Source of the DNA: Treponema sp.
Lineage (GTDB): Bacteria; Spirochaetota; Spirochaetia; Treponematales; Treponemataceae
Direction: 5' to 3'
NCBI GenBank assembly: GCA_023231445.1
Contig: JALNVF010000100.1
Coordinates: 1 to 11,988, forward strand
Length of the DNA stretch: 11,988 nt
Part shown: positions 5,999-11,988 of the stretch, piece by piece
Numbering within the stretch: the first letter of the stretch is position 1
Layout: each line of letters begins with the position of its first letter
Notes under the pieces: generated by a model
What the model saw: only the letters and a program-made list of their open reading frames with translations
Told to the model about the DNA's origin: nothing
Database searches by the model: none
Position numbers and translations under genes: made by a program

Positions 5999-7387
5999 AT
6001 GTCTGACAGATTATTTTCCTCCCGCAGTCTGTGGAGGCTTATCTGGCCTCTTATAATTGAACAGCTTCTATCTATCCTTCTCGGTATGGCAGATATTGTT
6101 ATGGTCTCATCTCTGGGAGAGGCAGCTGTATCAGGGGTGTCGCTTGTTGACTCAATAAATGTACTTCTTGTAGAAATCTTTGCCGCTCTTGGTACCGGAG
6201 GGGCGGTGGTAGCCGCCCAATATATTGGCCGCGGCGAGCACAATATGGCATCCCGTACGGCAAAACAGCTCTTATATACCATTGTTTCTGTTGCAGTCGT
6301 GATCATGATAGTCTGTCTCCTGTTTTACAGACGGTTTTTGTCCCTTGTTTTCGGTGAAATATCGGACGACGTCATGCGCAACGCGCAGACTTATTTTCTT
6401 ATCACAATTCTGGCTCTGCCTGCACTTGCCGTCTATAATGCCTGTGCTGCTTTATTCCGTGCTCAGGGGAATTCCCGTATTTCAATGCTTATATCTCTGC
6501 TGGTAAATATACTGAATATTGGCGGGAATGCATTGCTGCTGTATGGAATGCACCGGGGTGTTGAAGGAGCCGCTGTCCCAACGCTTATTTCACGTACGGT
6601 TGCCGCTGTTGTACTTCTTGTATTGTTGTACAGGGCGAAGCAGTATAATGGACATCCTGCAATTTCCATACGCGGAATCTCGCATGTTGAATTCGACGGT
6701 GTACTTGTAAAACGGATTCTTGCAGTAGGTATACCGAACGGCCTTGAAAACAGTATGTTCCAGATCGGAAAGATTCTTGTTCTTTCTCTCATTGCAACGT
6801 ACGGAACTACCGCGATCGCCGCAAATGCGGCAGGTAATACACTTGCATCTTTTGAGGTTCTTCCCGGTGCTGCAATCGGTCTTGCCATGCTTACTGTCGT
6901 GGGACAATGCATGGGTGCAGGAGAACCTGGACAGGCCGTGTATTATACAAAAAAGCTGATGTTTACTGCATATGTTTCAATGATCGTACTTAACATTCCG
7001 CTCCTCATATGTTCATACCGGATTCTGAGATTTTATAATCTTTCGCCGGAAACAACAAAGCTCGGCTGGTATATGACTCTTACGCACGGCTTGTGTGCCA
7101 TGGTAATATGGCCGCTGTCATTTACACTTCCGAATGCGCTCCGGGCTTCAGGCGATGCTCCTTTTACCATGATAATATCCATGATTTCCATGTGGACTGT
7201 CAGAATCGGCATGAGCTATGTTTTCAGAGGAACGGATATACTTGGTATACAGGATATGCTTGACTGGCCTGTTTATTTCGGAGCACTCGGGGTCTGGTTT
7301 GCCATGATTCTTGACTGGATTGTACGGTCAGTCTGTTTTATCTGGCGTTTTAAACGGGGAAAGTGGAAACAGAAAAAAATAATATAA
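5999..7387 (+). CDS. MATE-family efflux transporter
   Basis: A 462-residue polytopic membrane protein of normal length for the MATE family, with about twelve hydrophobic segments in two similar halves. The N-terminus (SLWRLIWPLIIEQLLSILLG followed by MADIVMVSSLGEAAVSGVS) is the standard MATE opening, and the first-half block GTGGAVVAAQYIGRGE has its second-half counterpart around GLAMLTVVGQCMGAGEPGQA, as expected from the internal duplication. Family members export cationic drugs, dyes or metabolites in exchange for Na+ or H+. The NorM, DinF and eukaryotic-like branches cannot be assigned by eye. It starts 15 nt after the ABC ATPase with only a weak GCGGAA-like ribosome binding site, so it probably relies on transcription from the importer genes. 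It converges on the radical SAM gene with an 18-nt gap and no convincing terminator. Confidence 0.93.
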   Translation: MSDRLFSSRSLWRLIWPLIIEQLLSILLGMADIVMVSSLGEAAVSGVSLVDSINVLLVEIFAALGTGGAVVAAQYIGRGEHNMASRTAKQLLYTIVSVAVVIMIVCLLFYRRFLSLVFGEISDDVMRNAQTYFLITILALPALAVYNACAALFRAQGNSRISMLISLLVNILNIGGNALLLYGMHRGVEGAAVPTLISRTVAAVVLLVLLYRAKQYNGHPAISIRGISHVEFDGVLVKRILAVGIPNGLENSMFQIGKILVLSLIATYGTTAIAANAAGNTLASFEVLPGAAIGLAMLTVVGQCMGAGEPGQAVYYTKKLMFTAYVSMIVLNIPLLICSYRILRFYNLSPETTKLGWYMTLTHGLCAMVIWPLSFTLPNALRASGDAPFTMIISMISMWTVRIGMSYVFRGTDILGIQDMLDWPVYFGALGVWFAMILDWIVRSVCFIWRFKRGKWKQKKII

Positions 7388-7405
7388 ACGACGGCTTTTG
7401 CCTTT

Positions 7406-9136
7406 TTAACGGAGTATTTTCCAGTCTGCACCCTTAGCTGTCATGAACGTTTGTATCATATACCGCTTCTTTTCCGCATTTTTGGTAAAAAATGCTATAT
7501 CCGATGCATATTCGGACATAATATCATCCGGATGGAACCGTATGTATACGGTCTGTTGTATCCCGTCCGCCTGAGTCCGTGACAGAGCCCCGTTCATTTT
7601 AATAATATCTTCGGCGGCAGGGAGAAGTGCCGGGATATTTTTTTCTGTGTATTTTTTCTTTATAAAATCGAGCTGAATTTCTTCTATCTGTTCGTGAGGC
7701 AGACACAACGCAGGCATGCCGGGGGTGCACAGATCTTTATGATTCACCTTTATCCATGCTGCAAAATCGGCAAGAAATACTGATGGTTTGCAGTGAATTG
7801 GCCGCAGTATACTGTTAAACCATGGGACTGCTCTTCCCTGATTGTAATACAGGCTGCATGCCATGGAAAGCAGTTCTGCCTTCTGCATACTGTCTGAAGG
7901 AAATCTGTCTGTATGCTGCACATGATATGGCGGTTTTTTATCCCATACCAGGCCAAGTCCTTCTGCCGTATCATACAGGTCCGTCCCCGGTAATACAGAA
8001 AGACAGAAGAGTTCAAGGTTGTTAGGGTAGAGCGATAATGCAAAATCGATACTTTCGCAGAAACCGGAAAGTGTATCTCCCGGCAGCCCGTATATAAGGT
8101 CGAAACCGAAGATTACTCCCGTATGATTTAAAATTCCTATATTTTTAATAAAAAGCTTTTTTGCAAGTGTACGGTGAACCTTTTCAAGAACTTCTTCGTG
8201 TATACTCTGAAGACCGATCTGCAGTGCACACGGAATTTCTGTAAATGCTTCTGCCAGTTCTCTGTCGATAAACTCTGCCCGGCCTTCAAAGTAAAAGAAT
8301 GTCCCTGATATTTTCTTCGATATAAGGTGCAGTATTTTAAGTGCCCTTTTTTTATCTGCGTTGTATGTGGGGTCAAGAACGAAAACCTGCGGAACCTTTT
8401 TCTGTGCAAATAAGTCAAGTTCTTTTTCAATACGCTCCATGGAAAAATACCTGACTTCTTTTGCTCCTTTCGATTCATAGCAGTATGCGCATTTAAATGG
8501 ACATCCCCTTGCCAGTTCCCAGAGTACGCCTCCGTAGTTCTGCGGATCAATCGTGCCGTCGAGCCACGGCGATATACTGTTGTTAATATCGGGCGGAAGG
8601 GCATGCGCAAATACAGATGCAGCCGTTTGATGTTCCTTACGGGGATTGAACACTCCCTGAGGAAGTATTTCTGTTTTATTCTGTCCGGCAGAGAGCTGTG
8701 CTATAAGATCCGGAACAGCAGTTTCTCCTTCTCCTGCAACAGTATAATCGAAAGACGTACTGCTGAAGGGATCGGCAGTAATTTCAGGTCCTCCTGCAAT
8801 ACAGATTATTTCCGGATACTGTTTTTTTATTTCTTCTGCGGTCTGTTCCAGAATATTCCTGTTCCAGACATAGACTGAAAAGCAGATAAACTGAGGCATT
8901 CCGTAAGAGAGCAGTTTTCGAACCAGGAGCTGTGCCGCGTTTCCTGAATGCAGAGCATCTGAAAAGTCTCTGTCTTCCGCTGACACACTTGTAAGAAGAA
9001 CCTGATATTTTCCTGCCGTCAGCGGGTTGTGTTTAAGTGCCGATGCAATACATGCTGCACCAAGAGGCAGTGCCTGCGGCGATTTTTCGATAAGAATGGT
9101 AGTACATATGATTTGCGGTACAGATAAAGACTGCAT
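7406..9136 (-). CDS. B12-binding-domain radical SAM protein
   Basis: A 576-residue cytoplasmic iron-sulfur enzyme. Residues about 8-150 look like a cobalamin-binding (PF02310-like) Rossmann domain: LIEKSPQALPLGAACIASAL at 15-34, IAGGPEITADPF (113-124) and VAGEGETAVPDL (133-144) are typical blocks. The classical DxHxxG cobalamin ligand motif is not visible, as in many class B members. The radical SAM core starts at WELARGCPFKCAYC with Cys212, Cys216 and Cys219 forming the CX3CX2C [4Fe-4S] site; supporting elements are the LQIGLQS and DLIYGLPGDT blocks. The final ~150 residues are unassigned, possibly a DUF4080-like tail. The family includes methyltransferases and cyclases; the substrate here is unknown. 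The start has no Shine-Dalgarno, but TATAAT lies 7 nt upstream, hinting at a leaderless mRNA. It diverges from the chemoreceptor gene and converges with the MATE gene. Confidence 0.92.
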   Translation of the reverse strand: MQSLSVPQIICTTILIEKSPQALPLGAACIASALKHNPLTAGKYQVLLTSVSAEDRDFSDALHSGNAAQLLVRKLLSYGMPQFICFSVYVWNRNILEQTAEEIKKQYPEIICIAGGPEITADPFSSTSFDYTVAGEGETAVPDLIAQLSAGQNKTEILPQGVFNPRKEHQTAASVFAHALPPDINNSISPWLDGTIDPQNYGGVLWELARGCPFKCAYCYESKGAKEVRYFSMERIEKELDLFAQKKVPQVFVLDPTYNADKKRALKILHLISKKISGTFFYFEGRAEFIDRELAEAFTEIPCALQIGLQSIHEEVLEKVHRTLAKKLFIKNIGILNHTGVIFGFDLIYGLPGDTLSGFCESIDFALSLYPNNLELFCLSVLPGTDLYDTAEGLGLVWDKKPPYHVQHTDRFPSDSMQKAELLSMACSLYYNQGRAVPWFNSILRPIHCKPSVFLADFAAWIKVNHKDLCTPGMPALCLPHEQIEEIQLDFIKKKYTEKNIPALLPAAEDIIKMNGALSRTQADGIQQTVYIRFHPDDIMSEYASDIAFFTKNAEKKRYMIQTFMTAKGADWKILR

Positions 9137-9143
9137 GATATTG

Positions 9144-9149
9144 ATTATA
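9144..9149 (-). promoter_or_regulatory. Consensus -10 box for the radical SAM gene
   Basis: Read on the minus strand, TATAAT is a perfect -10 hexamer. It ends 7 nt before the ATG at 9136, which puts the expected transcription start on or within about 1-2 nt of the start codon. No good -35 match is found at 16-18 bp; a 4-of-6 match (TACACA) needs a 19-bp spacer. The box is clear, but the region is AT-rich, so chance occurrence is possible. Confidence 0.4.
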
Positions 9150-9200
9150 CTGAAGAGAAACTTTCTTGTGTATTACTTTAGAGATATCCTTTATATAATA

Positions 9201-9229
9201 TTGACTTATATGAATAATTAAAATATACT
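9201..9229 (+). promoter_or_regulatory. Strong sigma70-type promoter for the chemoreceptor gene
   Basis: TTGACT (9201-9206), a spacer of exactly 17 bp, and TATACT (9224-9229) each differ from consensus at one position. The predicted start is near 9235-9237. The promoter is closely similar to the one at 3440-3468, with the same -10 hexamer and spacer. It is not the sigma28-type promoter often associated with motility genes. Divergently, the radical SAM gene begins 65 nt to the left. Confidence 0.78.
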
Positions 9230-9239
9230 CCGTACTGTC

Positions 9240-9280
9240 AGAGGCGACACAGAGAGAATTCCGTGCCGCCTCTTTTTTTT
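9240..9280 (+). terminator. Intrinsic terminator inside the chemoreceptor leader (candidate attenuator)
   Basis: AGAGGCGACAC (9240-9250) pairs with GTGCCGCCTCT (9263-9273) over 11 positions with one A-C mismatch and a 12-nt loop, followed by an unbroken T-run to 9280. This is a textbook intrinsic terminator on the plus strand. No plus-strand gene lies upstream since the MATE gene ended at 7387, and the reverse complement has no U-tract after the stem, so it does not serve the minus-strand gene. Its target must be transcripts from the promoter just upstream, ending them after about 45 nt. Confidence 0.82.
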
Positions 9281-9282
9281 AA

Positions 9283-9305
9283 CCTGAAGCATATGTGCAG
9301 GAGGT
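9283..9305 (+). promoter_or_regulatory. Ribosome binding site of the chemoreceptor with a possible sequestering helix
   Basis: The strong Shine-Dalgarno AGGAGGT (9299-9305) lies 6 nt before the ATG at 9312, which fixes the start. CCTG (9283-9286), just after the terminator T-run, can pair with CAGG (9298-9301), the leading part of this site, around an 11-nt loop. The ribosome binding site is firm; the helix is short and speculative. Confidence 0.55.
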
Positions 9306-9311
9306 AAAGAA

Positions 9312-11495
9312 ATGAAAAAACGCAGAGCAGTAAAAGGTTTTGTACATACCTCAATTAAAAACCAGATTACAAAATACATAAGCATAGGGGTTATTACAAT
9401 TTCGGTCATTGCAATAGCTGTTGTGGGTAAAGAAATTATTGCCGTTACAAGCAGTCTGATGCAGGATCATATAATAAATGTGTCTGATAATGAATCAAAA
9501 AAGGCCGTAATCAGCCTTACCAATACAGTCAGCAGCGCAGCCTCATTTGCTGCCGTGCTTTCAGGCTGGGACGCTGTTCCTGAAAAAGCCCGGAAAGAAT
9601 GCATCTCCGAATTTGTAAGACAGGAAGTAAGTTCCAGTCAGAATGCAATCTGCGCATGGGCTGTATGGAATCCGGGAATTGTCGACGGTGATGAAACCAG
9701 CCCGTTTGCAGTAAGCTGGTTCAGGTCGGAAAATAATCTGACACAGGACGAATTCCCTGTTCAGGATGCATCATGGATCAGATACGTAACTGATAACAGC
9801 CATCCGCATCTGCTGGAACCGCATCTCTCAATCGCTTCCGGAAAACGGGATTATATTGTTTCTGCAGTAGCTCCTGTTTACGGAAAAGATGGAACTATCT
9901 GTGGAATTGCCGGTATTGATGTAAGCCTGAATCTGATAAACGAATATCTTTCCTCTCTGCAGATTTACCGTAACGGATACGGAGTTTTCATAAGCAGCAG
10001 GGGTGTTATTCTAGGCCACCGTGAACAGAAAATGCAGGGGCAGACTTTTGAATTATTCAAGCTGTACAATACGTATTTCCGGAATGCACGGATTTTAAAA
10101 CAGCCCGTCGTATTTACCACAGGAAACAGATTTAAAAAACAACTCCATGTCGTGACACCGGTCTATGTTGACGGTACGTCTGTCCCGTGGTTTTTTATTA
10201 CAGAAATTCCGCTTCAGACGCTCATGCAGAAAGGTATTTATCTGGTTGTTTTTGTAATTGCAGCTTTCGTTATTCTGCTGCTGGTGTGTATTCTGCTTAC
10301 TGCTGCCGTATCCCGGAAGATTACGAATCCTCTGAACAATGCAGCCGTTGCGTTGAAAAACATCAGCGAGGGGAACGGAGATCTTACAGTCAGACTCTCT
10401 GTTAATTCACGTGATGAAGTAGGAGACCTTTCCGAGAGTTTTAATAAGACTATGGAAAAAATAAGTTCTTCTGTGGGGCTCATAAAAAGTGAAAGCGAGG
10501 AAATGCAGCAGATCGGCCGTATGCTTGATGAAAACATGGAGATTTCGCGTCAGAAGGTACGGATAATAACCGAAAAAACAGATGCAGTTATTACACAGAT
10601 GCAGGAACACTCTGCGGGAGTGACTGAATCAATAGCGGCAGTGAATCAGATTGTAAAGAATATTACTGATCTGAACGGGCATATAGAAGAGCAGTCAGCA
10701 TGTGTTGAACAGTCGTCTGCTGCAGTAAAACAGATTATTGAAAATATCCAGGCGGTAGGCACGATGCTTTCAGCAAATGCCGCATCGGTTGCTGAACTGG
10801 AAAAAAGCGCCGAGTCAGGTCTTTCACAGATCAACAAAAGTGTTTCCAGCATAAAGACGGTGAATGAACAGTCCGTCGTTCTCTCTGAAACTTCAGGACT
10901 TATTAAAAAAATTGCATCTCAGACAAATCTTCTTTCAATGAACGCGGCGATAGAAGCTGCACACGCAGGAACTGCAGGTAACGGATTTGCAGTTGTTGCA
11001 CAGGAAATCAGGCGGCTTGCCGAACAGTCCGACATGGAAGGCGGGAAAATAGAGACTATGTTAAAAACTGTACAGTCGTCGCTGAATTCCGCCGCTGATT
11101 CAGCGCTTTCCGTCGAAAATGTTTTTACGAATATATTCGGATTAATTAAGGAAGTCGATGTGAAAGAAAAGAATATCACGAGCGTGCTGCAGAAACAGAA
11201 TACCAACGGCCATGATATCATCAAGGCCATTGAGGATATTCAGAATTCGACGACGCTTGTCCGTTCCGGCTCGGCGGAAATGTTTCTTGGCAGCAGGGAA
11301 ATAGGAATTGAAATGGAAAAACTGGCTGCAATGACAGAGACGGTAAACAGCAGCATGTCGGATATAGATACTAATACGAAAGAGATACTTGATACGGTCC
11401 ATACGGTATCTGAAATCTCAAATAAAAATATGTCGAGCATAAACAGTGTATTGTCCGATATTAATACTTTCCGGATAGAACCTGAAATGGCGTGA
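9312..11495 (+). CDS. Methyl-accepting chemotaxis protein with dCache-type sensor domain
   Basis: A 727-residue inner-membrane chemoreceptor that signals to the CheA/CheW flagellar control system. Order of parts: short basic cytoplasmic start, TM1 (about 23-42), extracytoplasmic dCache_1-like sensor (about 45-305, with YIVSAVAPVYGKDGTICGIAGIDVSL at 181-206 as the membrane-distal PDC core), TM2 (about 309-333), HAMP (about 334-386, KITNPL and DEVGDL), then a long coiled-coil signalling domain. The CheA/CheW-binding hairpin tip is IASQTNLLSMNAAIEAAHAG (534-553) followed by GFAVVAQEIRRLAEQS. There is no C-terminal CheR-tethering pentapeptide. I could not place the canonical amino-acid-binding RxWY pattern in the sensor, so the ligand is open. 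It has its own promoter and an attenuator-like leader. No che genes are nearby, so this is an isolated receptor, as is common in motile bacteria with many receptors. Confidence 0.96.
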   Translation: MKKRRAVKGFVHTSIKNQITKYISIGVITISVIAIAVVGKEIIAVTSSLMQDHIINVSDNESKKAVISLTNTVSSAASFAAVLSGWDAVPEKARKECISEFVRQEVSSSQNAICAWAVWNPGIVDGDETSPFAVSWFRSENNLTQDEFPVQDASWIRYVTDNSHPHLLEPHLSIASGKRDYIVSAVAPVYGKDGTICGIAGIDVSLNLINEYLSSLQIYRNGYGVFISSRGVILGHREQKMQGQTFELFKLYNTYFRNARILKQPVVFTTGNRFKKQLHVVTPVYVDGTSVPWFFITEIPLQTLMQKGIYLVVFVIAAFVILLLVCILLTAAVSRKITNPLNNAAVALKNISEGNGDLTVRLSVNSRDEVGDLSESFNKTMEKISSSVGLIKSESEEMQQIGRMLDENMEISRQKVRIITEKTDAVITQMQEHSAGVTESIAAVNQIVKNITDLNGHIEEQSACVEQSSAAVKQIIENIQAVGTMLSANAASVAELEKSAESGLSQINKSVSSIKTVNEQSVVLSETSGLIKKIASQTNLLSMNAAIEAAHAGTAGNGFAVVAQEIRRLAEQSDMEGGKIETMLKTVQSSLNSAADSALSVENVFTNIFGLIKEVDVKEKNITSVLQKQNTNGHDIIKAIEDIQNSTTLVRSGSAEMFLGSREIGIEMEKLAAMTETVNSSMSDIDTNTKEILDTVHTVSEISNKNMSSINSVLSDINTFRIEPEMA

Positions 11496-11520
11496 TAATT
11501 ACTGCAGAATACGGTATAGT
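11492..11520 (+). promoter_or_regulatory. Possible promoter just before the FAD dehydrogenase gene
   Basis: TATAGT (11515-11520) is a 5-of-6 match to the -10 consensus and has GTGATA (11492-11497, 4 of 6) at a 17-bp spacing. Six nucleotides separate it from the ATG at 11527, so the expected transcription start falls on the start codon. The -35 box overlaps the end of the chemoreceptor gene. No Shine-Dalgarno is visible in the 31-nt gap. Support is moderate to weak. Confidence 0.35.
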
Positions 11521-11526
11521 GTATGA

Positions 11527-11988
11527 ATGATTACAGAAATTACACTCATAGTTCGTCCGGAAGAAGAAGCTGATACTGCATTGATTCAAAAGAAAGCTGT
11601 TCAGGCACTTTTTCAGAAAGGTATACAGGTATCTCCTGACAGTATACATCTTGTCTTCGACAGAAAATCTATAGATGCACGTCACGGTCAGGTAAAGTTG
11701 TGTCTGCGGTATAAAGCCTATATTGGTGAAAAACCGGAGACTGCGGCAGCTTCCGGTCCTGTCTGGAAACACGCCGATATGAAACACCGCGTCGTTATAG
11801 TCGGTTCTGGGCCTGCAGGGCTTTTCGGTGCACTCCGTCTGCTTGAAGAAGGTATCCAGCCTGTTATTATAGAACGCGGCGTTGAAACGTCCCTGCGTAA
11901 AAAAGACATCGCGGAAATCAGCACTAAGGGGATTGTCGGAAAAGACAGCAATTACTGTTTCGGTGAAGGCGGCGCCGGTACGTTCAGC
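11527..11988 (+). CDS. COG2509-type FAD-dependent dehydrogenase, 3'-truncated by the window edge
   Basis: The first 154 residues of a protein that continues past the window. From residue 1 to about 80 there is a small alpha/beta N-terminal domain with the segment RKSIDARHGQVKL, typical of this family. A Rossmann FAD-binding domain follows: VVIVGSGPAGLFG with GSGPAG at 93-98, and Glu116 in VIIERG at the end of the second strand, expected to bind the adenosine ribose. The block DSNYCFGEGGAGTFS (140-154) is highly characteristic of COG2509 'FAD-dependent dehydrogenases', whose reaction is not established. The ATG at 11527 was chosen because it gives the whole N-terminal domain; ATG at 11779 is in frame but would remove that domain, and ATG at 11523 is out of frame. 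It has no clear ribosome binding site; translation may be leaderless or follow from chemoreceptor read-through, since no terminator separates them. Confidence 0.88.
   Translation, partial: MITEITLIVRPEEEADTALIQKKAVQALFQKGIQVSPDSIHLVFDRKSIDARHGQVKLCLRYKAYIGEKPETAAASGPVWKHADMKHRVVIVGSGPAGLFGALRLLEEGIQPVIIERGVETSLRKKDIAEISTKGIVGKDSNYCFGEGGAGTFS

Noticed and set aside
7388..7405. Possible bidirectional terminator GGC-TTTT-GCC plus T-run between the MATE and radical SAM genes
   Set aside because: The stem is only 3 bp; too weak to call. The two genes may end within each other's 3' regions or at a terminator I cannot see.
8603..8878. Small plus-strand open frame inside the radical SAM gene
   Set aside because: Antisense to a conserved domain and rich in residues typical of random frames; no domain recognised.
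1..11988. Mobile elements, CRISPR array, tRNA/rRNA genes or a defence or prophage island
   Set aside because: I found no transposase, integrase, spaced direct repeats, tRNA-like fold or toxin/nuclease gene; all genes are metabolic, transport or chemosensory.

Overview
The window looks like a chromosomal segment of a moderate-GC anaerobic bacterium. Two lipoproteins with short, spirochaete-tolerant lipoboxes, a membrane chemoreceptor of the type abundant in motile spirochaetes, and a B12-type radical SAM protein together suggest a Treponema-like spirochaete. This is a judgement from protein style, not a database match; a clostridial origin is the main alternative. There are no RNA genes, insertion sequences, CRISPR arrays or phage genes that I can support.

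Layout. (1) 1-3407, plus strand: the 3' two thirds of a glycogen/starch phosphorylase gene, an EamA/DMT-type transporter and an amino-acid-binding lipoprotein, joined by two ATGA stop/start overlaps. (2) 3408-7387, plus strand: a strong sigma70-type promoter, a structured leader, a second paralogous amino-acid-binding lipoprotein, one ABC permease, one ABC ATPase and a MATE-family exporter. (3) 7406-9136, minus strand: a B12-binding radical SAM protein, convergent with the MATE gene. (4) 9137-9311: a divergent control region. (5) 9312-11495, plus strand: a dCache-type methyl-accepting chemotaxis protein. (6) 11527-11988, plus strand: the start of a COG2509-type FAD-dependent dehydrogenase that runs off the window.

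How the genes work together. The two binding proteins, the HisM/GlnP-like permease and the HisP/GlnQ-like ATPase make a complete polar amino acid importer with two alternative receptors. About 61% of aligned positions are identical between the receptors by hand count, so they are recent tandem duplicates, yet they sit in different transcription units: one is tied to carbohydrate storage breakdown and the other has its own promoter. The DMT and MATE genes add two probable exporters. The chemoreceptor may sense small extracellular metabolites, but nothing in the sequence links it directly to the importer.

The most interesting non-coding signal is a promoter-plus-terminator layout that occurs twice. 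Before the second binding protein (3440-3520) and before the chemoreceptor (9201-9280), a near-consensus promoter with an exact 17-bp spacer is followed within about 7-10 nt of its -10 box by a hairpin and a T-rich tract, and only then by a strong AGGAGG ribosome binding site. This predicts premature termination after about 40-45 nt, or very short RNAs, at two unrelated loci. The first leader can also form crossed and competing pairings (possible pseudoknot or switch). Two other genes have a -10-like box 6-7 nt before the start codon and no clear ribosome binding site, so they may be leaderless.
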